The notes beneath the pieces were generated by a model. The model had not been told where the DNA came from. It did not search any database and saw only the letters and a program-made list of their open reading frames with translations. From Deltaproteobacteria bacterium (lineage in GTDB: Bacteria; Desulfobacterota; JAENJC01), in the NCBI GenBank assembly GCA_016844545.1, contig JAENJC010000247.1, forward strand, positions 1 to 5,462: 5,462 nucleotides of DNA, in the 5' to 3' direction. Positions 1-5,177 of this stretch are shown here, one piece after another. Within the stretch, counting starts at the first letter, position 1. Each line of letters begins with the position of its first letter. The translations under genes were made by a program, and so were the position numbers.

Positions 1-30
1 GTCACGTCCAGATACCAATGCCGGCTCCAC
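1..30 (-). CDS. possible start of a divergent gene (partial, unidentified)
   Basis: On the minus strand a GGAGG (39-35) sits four bases before a GTG at 30-28, opening a frame that reads VEPALVSGRD to the window edge. A TATAAT lies upstream (69-64), so the spacing of promoter, ribosome site and start is coherent. An alternative frame from ATG at 65 or 41 (MEEPWSRHWYLDV from 41) is also open. Ten codons are too few to name a product. Plus-strand frames 1 and 3 are also open over most of this stretch, so the bases could instead be the tail of an upstream plus-strand gene. This is a weak call resting only on the start signals. Confidence 0.22.
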   Translation of the reverse strand, partial: MEPALVSGRD

Positions 31-63
31 GGTTCCTCCATAAAGCAAGAAATGTATTCTCGC

Positions 64-92
64 ATTATAGCAGAGGTGGAGCTAACCGACTA
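64..92 (-). promoter_or_regulatory. candidate promoter for the left-edge minus-strand gene
   Basis: The minus strand has a perfect TATAAT at 69-64. Seventeen bases upstream is TAGTCG (92-87), matching TTGACA at only three of six positions. The predicted start near base 57 would precede the GGAGG/GTG at 39-28. The -10 match is good and the -35 is poor. Confidence 0.28.
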
Positions 93-160
93 CCCCCCTC
101 TCGCAAAATAGCACACTACTTATCTCATAACAAGAGTTGATGCGACTGGAGTATGACATC

Positions 161-188
161 TTGCCAAATCTGGAATATAGGTTAGAAT
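161..188 (+). promoter_or_regulatory. candidate sigma70-type promoter before the adaptor gene
   Basis: TTGCCA (161-166) and TAGAAT (183-188) each match the consensus at five of six positions, with a 16-base spacer. The predicted start would fall at about 194-196, directly before the ATG at 197, giving a leaderless or near-leaderless transcript. That fits the absence of a clear Shine-Dalgarno before 197, but it may be chance in an AT-rich stretch. The true promoter could also lie left of the window. Confidence 0.28.
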
Positions 189-196
189 TAATTATC

Positions 197-1282
197 ATGT
201 CACGACTTCTAAAATATCTTTATGCCGTTTTACTTTTTTTCCTCTCTTTTTCCAGCTCTTATGCCCAAGAGGATAAGCAGAAAGGTATGCCTCCGGCGCA
301 GGTGGTGGTGTCTGAGATGACCTCAGGGATGATTGCCCCTGAGGTCGAGTTCATCGGTACTATCTTTTACCAGGAGGTATCGGATGTGGCTGCGGAGGTC
401 AAGGGAAAGGTGGAGGAGGTCCTTTTTGAAGAGGGAGAAAGGATAAAAAAGGGCAAGCCACTTGTGCACCTTGATTCGGAGCTGCTGAAAAAGACTATAG
501 AATCAACCAGGGCCACATACGAGCAGGTACTCGCAGACCATGAAAGCGCAAGGATTGACATGAGAAGGGTAGAAGGGCTTTACAAGGAAGGGCTTGTGGC
601 AGAACAGGTGTTTGACGAGATAAGGTTCAGGGTGAAGGGACTTGAAAAGAAGGCCGAATCTCTTAAGACCCAGATCGAAGGGCTTGAGGTGGAGCTAAGG
701 AAAAAGGTTATTTCTGCCCCCTTCGGCGGGGTTGTAATCAAAAAACAGACGGACAGGGGGGAGTGGCTGGAGCCCGGAGGAAAGGTGGCCACCATCGCCA
801 GAGACGACGTGGTGGACGTGATAGTGAATGTCACTGAAGAAGTGATGCGGTTTGTAAAGCCAGGTATAGATGCAAAGGTAACGGCTGCTGGGAAAGAACT
901 AACCGGAAAGGTCTCCGCCATCGTACCCAGGGGAGACATCCAGACCAGGACGTTTCCCGTAAAGGTGAGGGTAAAAAACGGTATCTCCCTGATCGAGGGT
1001 ATGGAGGCGAGGGTGAATCTCCCGGCAGGTGAGAGGAAAAAGGGGCTTATAGTCCCGAGGGACGCGGTTATTAATAGGTTCGGCAGTAACGTGGTCTTCA
1101 CTGTCTCAGATTCAAAGGCAAAGATGATCAAGGTAAAGGTTATAAGCTACATGGGCCTTTCGGCTGGCGTTGAGTCGGATGAGCTTAAGGAGGGGATGAA
1201 GGTTGTAACCAAGGGGAACGAGAGGATTATGGACGGGCAGAATGTTCAAATTCAAAACTCAAAAATCAAAGGTCAAAATTGA
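197..1282 (+). CDS. RND efflux periplasmic adaptor (membrane fusion protein, HlyD/AcrA family)
   Basis: This is a 361-residue periplasmic adaptor that would link an inner-membrane RND pump to an outer-membrane TolC-like channel. I chose ATG 197 because it opens a signal peptide: MSRLLK, a hydrophobic stretch at about 8-20, then SYA before Q24 as a signal peptidase I site. There is no lipobox. The open frame extends up to TTG 137, which would bury that signal behind 20 extra residues. Domains in order: first lipoyl half at about 69-93 (KGKVEEVLFEEGERIKKG), alpha-hairpin coiled coil at about 94-170, second lipoyl half opening with SAPFGG (173-178), beta-barrel at about 205-275, and a membrane-proximal domain to about 350. 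At the hairpin tip the TolC-contact pattern RxxxLxxxxxxS is present as R124, L128 and A135, so the usual serine is alanine. Length is normal and no frame is broken. The last residues (QIQNSKIKGQN) are encoded by a TCAAA repeat. The stop is 19 bases before the pump gene, so the two are presumably co-transcribed. Substrate cannot be inferred. Confidence 0.9.
   Translation: MSRLLKYLYAVLLFFLSFSSSYAQEDKQKGMPPAQVVVSEMTSGMIAPEVEFIGTIFYQEVSDVAAEVKGKVEEVLFEEGERIKKGKPLVHLDSELLKKTIESTRATYEQVLADHESARIDMRRVEGLYKEGLVAEQVFDEIRFRVKGLEKKAESLKTQIEGLEVELRKKVISAPFGGVVIKKQTDRGEWLEPGGKVATIARDDVVDVIVNVTEEVMRFVKPGIDAKVTAAGKELTGKVSAIVPRGDIQTRTFPVKVRVKNGISLIEGMEARVNLPAGERKKGLIVPRDAVINRFGSNVVFTVSDSKAKMIKVKVISYMGLSAGVESDELKEGMKVVTKGNERIMDGQNVQIQNSKIKGQN
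1246..1280 (+). repeat. imperfect heptanucleotide tandem repeat, TCAAA core x5
   Basis: TCAAA begins at 1246, 1252, 1259, 1266 and 1273, giving steps of 6, 7, 7 and 7 bases with variable filler. It resembles the short tandemly repeated A-rich sequences found in intergenic DNA of several bacterial groups. Here it overlaps the 3' end of the adaptor gene and supplies its last codons. Such spacers can grow or shrink by slippage. Confidence 0.6.
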
Positions 1283-1301
1283 TGTACCATTATCTTGAAT
1301 T

Positions 1302-2144
1302 ATGGACCTGATCAAATTATCCATAGAAAAACCTGTCACCGTGATTGTGGGCGTGATCCTCATAGTCCTCTTCGGGACCATAGGGCTTATGAGAATGCCT
1401 TATCAGCTCACCCCTGACGTTACTGAACCGGAGATTACGGTAACCACGGTCTGGCCCGGTGCTACTCCTTATGAGGTAGAGAGGGAGATCATAGAGGAGC
1501 AGGAGGAAGCTCTGAAGGGCGTTCCAGGGCTTTTAGACATGGAAAGCTCCTCCTTCAACAGCATGGGCTCCATCACCCTACGGTTCAGGATAGGGACCCA
1601 TGTGGATGACGCTCTTTTAAGGGTTTCAAACAAGCTTAACGAGGTCCCCTCGTACCCTGAGAACGTGGATAAGCCGGTCATAAACGCCACAGGGGCCGCC
1701 ACTTCCCCCATCATCTGGACCATACTCAGGACCGCCCCGGACAACCCCAACGACGTTAACACGTACAGGACGTACTTCGAGAACGAGGTAAGGCAGTACC
1801 TGGAGAGGGTTGACGGGGTTGCGGACCTGTTCATAGGCGGAGGGACCGAGAGGCAGATGCACGTGGAGCTCAGGCCCGAAAAACTTGCAGCCTACGGCCT
1901 CACCGTGAACGACGTCATAACTGTTCTCAGGGCCGAGAACGTCAACGTGTCCGCCGGAAACATGGGATTGGGGAGGAGGGACTATCGGATAAGGACGGTG
2001 GCTGAGTTCAAGTCGCCAAAGGACATTGAAGGCGTCATCTTGAGATCGACTGGGCAGGAGAGGATAATGCTCTCCGACATTGCTGATGTTCATTTCGATT
2101 ACGAGAAGAAGACCGTGGCCATGATCCACAACGGGAAAAGCTGA
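1302..2144 (+). CDS. RND transporter N-terminal fragment (TM1 and PN1/PN2 porter region)
   Basis: This 280-residue frame is the intact N-terminal part of the pump. It has the cytoplasmic start MDLIKLSIEKPV, TM1 at about 12-30, and a typical periplasmic opening (YQLTPDVTEPEITV, then WPGATPYEVEREI). The first porter half follows (ERVDGVADLFIGGG; VNDVITVLRAENVNVSAGNM) up to HNGK at residues 276-279. In AcrB the equivalent NGKP is followed by about 30 more residues before the segment leading to TM2. Here the frame hits TGA at 2142 one codon after the deletion junction. No strong Shine-Dalgarno precedes ATG 1302, so translation was probably coupled to the adaptor 19 bases upstream. Alone, the fragment would be a single-anchor periplasmic stub without a transport path. 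Confidence 0.8.
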   Translation: MDLIKLSIEKPVTVIVGVILIVLFGTIGLMRMPYQLTPDVTEPEITVTTVWPGATPYEVEREIIEEQEEALKGVPGLLDMESSSFNSMGSITLRFRIGTHVDDALLRVSNKLNEVPSYPENVDKPVINATGAATSPIIWTILRTAPDNPNDVNTYRTYFENEVRQYLERVDGVADLFIGGGTERQMHVELRPEKLAAYGLTVNDVITVLRAENVNVSAGNMGLGRRDYRIRTVAEFKSPKDIEGVILRSTGQERIMLSDIADVHFDYEKKTVAMIHNGKS

Positions 2145-2170
2145 AGGGACAGAAGATATACCTCGACTGG

Positions 2171-3691
2171 GTGTACGACCAGAGGCCGTATATCAGGGGG
2201 GCCATTGACCTGGTTCAGTGGGACATAGTCGTGGGAGGCGCCCTGGCAGTGGCGGTTCTCCTTGTATTCCTCCAGTCCGTAACCGCCACCCTGGTCATCG
2301 CCACGGCCATACCCATAAGCATCATCGGCACCTTCATCCTCATGGACCTTCTCGGAAGGAACCTGAACGTCATATCCCTCGCAGGGATATCGTTCGCTGT
2401 CGGCATCCTTGTAGACAACGCCATAGTGGTACTTGAAAACATAGACCGCCACAGGAATATGGGGAAGTCACCCTTTGACGCAGCATACGATGGTGCGAAG
2501 GAGGTATGGGGGGCGATACTCAACACTACTGTATCCACGGTCGCCGTGTTCCTCCCGGTTGTATTCGTGAAGGAGGAGGCTGGGCAGCTCTTCGAGGACA
2601 TAGCCATAGCAGTGAGCTGCTCGGTTCTCATCAGCCTTTTTGTCTCCGTTTCCGTGATACCGATGCTCTCCCAGAGGCTTTTCTCCCTTTCAAAGACTGA
2701 CATAAACCCAAAGAACAACATCCTGACAAATACCGGAAGGAGGCTTGCCGACATAATCATGGCGATGGTCTCTTTTTCAGTCCGGGACAGGAAAACGAGC
2801 ATTTTTACGATATTCTCTCTCACAGCTGTTTCGATGTCGGTTGCCTATCTCCTCTTGCCCAAGATGGAGTACCTTCCCCAGGGGAACAGAAATCTCATAA
2901 TAAACATCCTCATCCCTCCGCCTGGGCTTTCTTACGAGGAGAGGATGGAGACAGGGAACAGGCTATTTGCCGACCTAAAGCCGCACTTCAAGAAGGAGGC
3001 CGATGGAGAGGTCGGGATAAAAAACATGTTCTACGTGGGGGCCGAGACCATAATGCTATCAGGGGCCATAAGCACCCATGAGCAGAGGGCGGGGGAACTG
3101 GTCCCTGTTTTCATGAAGACCGTAAACGACATCCCGGGGATATTCGGGGTGAGCAGCCAGGCCGGGATATTCCAGACGAGGATGGGGAGGGGGAGGACCA
3201 TAGAGGTTGATATAAGCGGAGACGACCTTAACCGTGTGATCCAGGCTGCCGGGGCCATGTTCGGCACGATAAAAAAAGAAATACCGGAGGCACAGATAAG
3301 GCCTGTCCCCTCCATAGAGCTCCTTTACCCTGAGATAAGGTTTGATCCCGACAGGGAGAGGATAAAGGCAGCAGGGCTCACCACCGCTGATTTCGGTCTT
3401 TCCATTGACGTCCTCATGGACGGGAGGAAGATTGGGGACTTCAAGCAGGAGGGGGAGAAGAAGATAGATCTGATCCTAAAGGCGTCCGATAAAGACGTCT
3501 CAACCCCGGAGGAGCTTTACAGCAAAACCCTTGTCACCCCCGGCGGGAAGCTGGTTCCAGTGTCGTCCCTCTCAAGCCTCGAAAGGACTTATGGGATAAC
3601 GGAGATAGGCACTTGGAGAGGCGGAGGACCGTATCCCTCCAGGTCACCCCTCCCTTTTCCATACCAATCCAGGAGGCGATGGAGATCATAG
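2171..3691 (+). CDS. RND transporter middle fragment (TM2-TM7 and second porter half)
   Basis: This is a 506-residue frame counted from GTG 2171, though homologous sequence in this frame begins earlier, at about 2141 (LKGQKIYLDW). It has TM2 at about 19-35, TM3 at 41-58, TM4 at 66-88 carrying the proton-relay motif GILVDNAIVVLEN (acidic residue D82), TM5 at 118-134, TM6 at 143-166 and TM7 at 211-229. The periplasmic PC1/PC2 region follows, with GIFQTRMGRGRTIEVDISG and SIDVLMDGRKIGDF as strong family-like stretches. Genuine homology ends at I479 (codon 3605-3607). Residues 480-506 (GTWRGGGPYPSR onward) are out-of-frame text, because the correct continuation runs in the next frame from 3607 (RHLERRRTVSLQV) to the TGA at 3742. 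GTG 2171 falls inside the conserved YLDWVYDQ stretch and is not a natural start. Confidence 0.75.
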   Translation: MYDQRPYIRGAIDLVQWDIVVGGALAVAVLLVFLQSVTATLVIATAIPISIIGTFILMDLLGRNLNVISLAGISFAVGILVDNAIVVLENIDRHRNMGKSPFDAAYDGAKEVWGAILNTTVSTVAVFLPVVFVKEEAGQLFEDIAIAVSCSVLISLFVSVSVIPMLSQRLFSLSKTDINPKNNILTNTGRRLADIIMAMVSFSVRDRKTSIFTIFSLTAVSMSVAYLLLPKMEYLPQGNRNLIINILIPPPGLSYEERMETGNRLFADLKPHFKKEADGEVGIKNMFYVGAETIMLSGAISTHEQRAGELVPVFMKTVNDIPGIFGVSSQAGIFQTRMGRGRTIEVDISGDDLNRVIQAAGAMFGTIKKEIPEAQIRPVPSIELLYPEIRFDPDRERIKAAGLTTADFGLSIDVLMDGRKIGDFKQEGEKKIDLILKASDKDVSTPEELYSKTLVTPGGKLVPVSSLSSLERTYGITEIGTWRGGGPYPSRSPLPFPYQSRRRWRS

Positions 3692-3746
3692 AAGGGAAAG
3701 TCTTCGTGGAAATGAAAGAGCAAGGGATGCTGAATGGTACCTGATA

Positions 3747-4223
3747 ATGGCTGCCCTCTTCGAGAACTTCATATACCCGCTTATCATCATGATCACGGTC
3801 CCCTTAGGAGCGGCGGGAGGGTTCATAGGGCTAAAGCTTGTGAATATATTAAGCGCCACTCCCCAGCCGTTCGATATACTGACAATGCTCGGATTCATAA
3901 TTTCCATAGGGATAGTCGTGGACAACGCGACTCTGATAGTCTATCAGGCCATTAACAACGTGAGGGACTACGGGATGGAGTATTTGGACGCGACAAGGAC
4001 GAGGCTGAGGCCCATATACATGAGCACAGCAGCCAGCGTATTCGGAATGCTTCCTTTGGTTGTTGCCCCGGGGCCTGGTTCGGAGCTTTATAGAGGGCTT
4101 GGAAGCGTTGTCCTTGGAGGATTAGCGTTCTCAACCCTGTTCACCGTCTTCGTCATACCGTCGCTCCTGATGTTCTTCATAAAAATGGAGAGGAAACCCC
4201 AGCAGGGGACCCAAAAACCTTGA
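3747..4223 (+). CDS. RND transporter C-terminal fragment (end of TM8 to TM12)
   Basis: This 158-residue frame is the C-terminal membrane block. It has MAALFENFIYPLIIM (end of TM8 into TM9, about 11-34), TM10 at about 44-68 with GIVVDNATLIVYQ, the conserved TRTRLRPIYM at 83-92, TM11 at about 93-106 with GMLPLVVAPGPGSELYRG, and TM12 at about 118-144 ending VFVIPSLLMFF. The same frame reads YLI just before the ATG, so the ATG is an internal methionine rather than a start. TM8's first half is lost at the junction. Between A82 and T83 homologues normally carry about four more residues, which suggests a 12-base in-frame loss. The short basic tail and TGA at 4221 look like the natural end of the pump. 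Confidence 0.75.
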   Translation: MAALFENFIYPLIIMITVPLGAAGGFIGLKLVNILSATPQPFDILTMLGFIISIGIVVDNATLIVYQAINNVRDYGMEYLDATRTRLRPIYMSTAASVFGMLPLVVAPGPGSELYRGLGSVVLGGLAFSTLFTVFVIPSLLMFFIKMERKPQQGTQKP

Positions 4224-4397
4224 CCGAAAAATCCTTTAAAGTAGAGTAGGGCGCGTAATATCATTACCTCACTCTGGCGAGAAACTTCTGAATCCTTCTT
4301 GCATTTGTGCCCACATCACATATGCCCACTCGCGAGACTGAACGAGCATCGATCCTGCTCCCGGTCAACAGAAGGATCAGGATTGCCAGTTATGTTT
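4224..4397. other. spacer between convergent gene ends, no gene recognised
   Basis: The 174 bases separate the stop codons of the pump remnant (plus) and the nitroreductase (minus). A short perfect hairpin, GTAAT-ATC-ATTAC (4255-4267), follows the pump stop without a T-run. GATCCT (4351-4356) and AGGATC (4373-4378) form a second weak inverted repeat. Neither is a convincing intrinsic terminator. The minus strand is open for about 41 codons with no start codon, and I do not recognise its product. Confidence 0.4.
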
Positions 4398-5060
4398 TTA
4401 TTCTATCCACTTCACTATCTCGCTTATATCTACCCTCTGGCTCTTATAGCTGTTGGCCTTGTCTTCCATGTCCGGATATCCGATGGAGATGCCGAGGACA
4501 AGCCTTTTGCTCTCCGGTATCTGTAGCAATCTTTTAACGGTGGCCGGGTAATCGGTGAGGAACGCCTGAGGGACTGTGCCGACCCCGTGGGCATTGGCGG
4601 CAAGCATGAGGCCATGGGCAAACATACCCATGTCTAAGATTGACCATGTCGGAAGTGCTAGGTCCTGGAAAAGGAATATCCCGTGGGGAGCGCCGTAAAA
4701 TCGGGAGTTTGCTATCTTTGACATCTTCAGGAATCCGGTCTGAGCAATATTAAAGCCGAACTTTTCACTCCTCTTCCTCATGTGCTCCGCCATCCTTTGC
4801 TCAATAAGCGGCGGCCATGAGACAGGTTCGGGGATGTCCGGCTGGGGCGGCGCATCCTTTTCTATCAACTCAGTCAGCGCCTTTGACAACTCCTCCTTTT
4901 TCTCGCCTGATACTATCGCCACCTCCCAGGGCTGGCTGTTTTTATATGACGGACTGCACTGGGCGGTCTTTATTATCTCCGAAAGTATCTCCCTGGAAAC
5001 CGGCTCAGGCCTGAATTTTCTGATGCTCATCCGCGTCTTGATGCATTCGATAGCGTCCAT
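4398..5060 (-). CDS. nitroreductase-family FMN-dependent oxidoreductase
   Basis: This is a 220-residue cytoplasmic flavoprotein of the nitroreductase fold. The family uses FMN and NAD(P)H to reduce nitroaromatics, quinones or other electrophiles, usually as homodimers. I chose ATG 5060 because AGGAGG (5070-5065) sits four bases upstream and MDAIECIKTRMSIRKF is the normal family N-terminus. The frame extends to 5141 but that would add 27 residues overlapping the promoter. Visible motifs are the FMN-phosphate-binding TRMSIRKF (9-16, with R10, S12 and R14), SPSYKNSQPW (36-45), the helix LDMGMFAHGLMLAANAHGVG (142-161) running into TVPQ, and LGISIGYPD (189-197). Length is normal and no motif is missing. 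It has its own promoter and faces away from rimI, so it is not part of the efflux transcript. Physiological substrate is unknown. An oxidative or nitrosative stress role is possible but not shown. Confidence 0.9.
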   Translation of the reverse strand: MDAIECIKTRMSIRKFRPEPVSREILSEIIKTAQCSPSYKNSQPWEVAIVSGEKKEELSKALTELIEKDAPPQPDIPEPVSWPPLIEQRMAEHMRKRSEKFGFNIAQTGFLKMSKIANSRFYGAPHGIFLFQDLALPTWSILDMGMFAHGLMLAANAHGVGTVPQAFLTDYPATVKRLLQIPESKRLVLGISIGYPDMEDKANSYKSQRVDISEIVKWIE

Positions 5061-5064
5061 ATAG

Positions 5065-5070
5065 CCTCCT
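5065..5070 (-). promoter_or_regulatory. ribosome binding site that fixes the nitroreductase start
   Basis: A full-consensus AGGAGG on the minus strand lies four bases before ATG 5060. It decides for the 220-residue form over the longer open frame beginning at 5141. Confidence 0.85.
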
Positions 5071-5072
5071 GT

Positions 5073-5109
5073 CTTGTTGTATGGGCATCGCCTATACAGT
5101 ATGAACAAG
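5073..5109. promoter_or_regulatory. dyad in the nitroreductase start region: candidate operator or leader hairpin
   Basis: The inner imperfect palindrome GTATGGGCATCGCCTATAC (5079-5097) has arms GTAT/ATAC and GGC/GCC around a 3-base centre, with one mismatched pair. It is embedded in outer arms CTTGTT (5073-5078) and AACAAG (5104-5109). The predicted nitroreductase start near 5103 falls inside the structure. A dimeric repressor bound here would block initiation. Alternatively, the inner part could fold in the mRNA just upstream of the AGGAGG. No specific regulator family is recognisable. Confidence 0.4.
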
Positions 5110-5138
5110 AGTATACCAGCGGAAAAAGACCTTGACAA
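5110..5138 (-). promoter_or_regulatory. sigma70-type promoter of the nitroreductase gene
   Basis: On the minus strand TTGTCA (5138-5133) and TATACT (5115-5110) each match the consensus at five of six positions and are separated by exactly 17 bases. The predicted start near 5103 leaves a leader of about 43 bases to ATG 5060. The -35 overlaps that of the rimI promoter by five bases. Confidence 0.75.
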
Positions 5139-5160
5139 CAAAACTATCCGTATCTATGAT
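5132..5160 (+). promoter_or_regulatory. sigma70-type promoter of rimI
   Basis: A perfect TTGACA (5132-5137), a 17-base spacer and TATGAT (5155-5160, five of six) form a near-consensus promoter. The expected start at about 5166-5168 is only ten to twelve bases before ATG 5178 and falls in the GGAAGG ribosome site. The rimI transcript would therefore have a very short leader. Confidence 0.72.
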
Positions 5161-5177
5161 TTCCCGGAAGGTTTATG

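Larger units (their letters stand above)
1302..4223 (+). pseudogene. RND-family efflux transporter, broken by several small deletions
   Basis: Read through with frame corrections, this is one AcrB/HAE-type proton-driven inner-membrane exporter. The order is TM1, porter subdomains PN1/PN2, TM2-TM6, TM7, second porter half (PC1/PC2), then TM8-TM12. The pieces join without rearrangement to about 973 residues, where the family has about 1,020-1,050. Damage is visible at four places. (1) At about 2133-2145, HNGK runs directly into LKGQKIYLDW, losing roughly 30 residues at the end of the PN subdomains, with a frame change. (2) Near 3605-3610 a base is missing, and the family text resumes one frame over as RHLERRRTVSLQV. 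(3) At about 3733-3746, GMLNG joins YLIMAALFENF, losing about 30 residues including the first part of TM8, again with a frame change. (4) At 3987-3994, four residues appear to be missing in frame before TRTRLRPI. The three frame-changing losses are each 3n+1, so the final piece is back in the original frame. Expected lengths are from my memory of homologues, not an alignment. A working pump is very unlikely unless the breaks are assembly errors. Confidence 0.85.

Noticed and set aside
137..196. Upstream TTG/ATG starts (137, 140) for the adaptor, adding 20 residues
   Set aside because: The added residues are not signal-like and would bury a clean signal peptide that begins exactly at ATG 197.
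580..1131. 183-residue open frame on the minus strand inside the adaptor gene
   Set aside because: Low-complexity serine/threonine/phenylalanine-rich shadow of the coding strand, with no family features.
1626..2823. Long minus-strand open frames opposite the pump (1626-2129, 2099-2452, 2215-2823)
   Set aside because: All lie opposite well-conserved RND sequence and read as antisense text without recognisable domains.
3595..3630. Programmed ribosomal frameshift joining the middle fragment to its continuation
   Set aside because: No slippery heptamer of the A-AAA-AAG type or downstream stem is visible, and the other two breaks need missing codons that recoding cannot supply.
1302..4223. A genuine split (three-subunit) RND transporter
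   Set aside because: The breaks fall inside conserved secondary structure, remove essential segments, leave out-of-frame tails, and the later pieces lack natural starts or ribosome sites.
4351..4383. Inverted repeats GATCCT/AGGATC and ATCCTG/CAGGAT as an intrinsic terminator
   Set aside because: Six-base arms with 16-20 base loops and no adjacent T-run on either strand.
4299..4537. Two overlapping plus-strand frames (4299-4526, 4307-4537) near the nitroreductase 3' end
   Set aside because: No ribosome site, they overlap the nitroreductase coding end, and the composition is cysteine- and proline-rich antisense text.
5061..5141. N-terminal extension of the nitroreductase to ATG 5141
   Set aside because: It would translate through the promoter and a full AGGAGG, and the family N-terminus matches the start at 5060.
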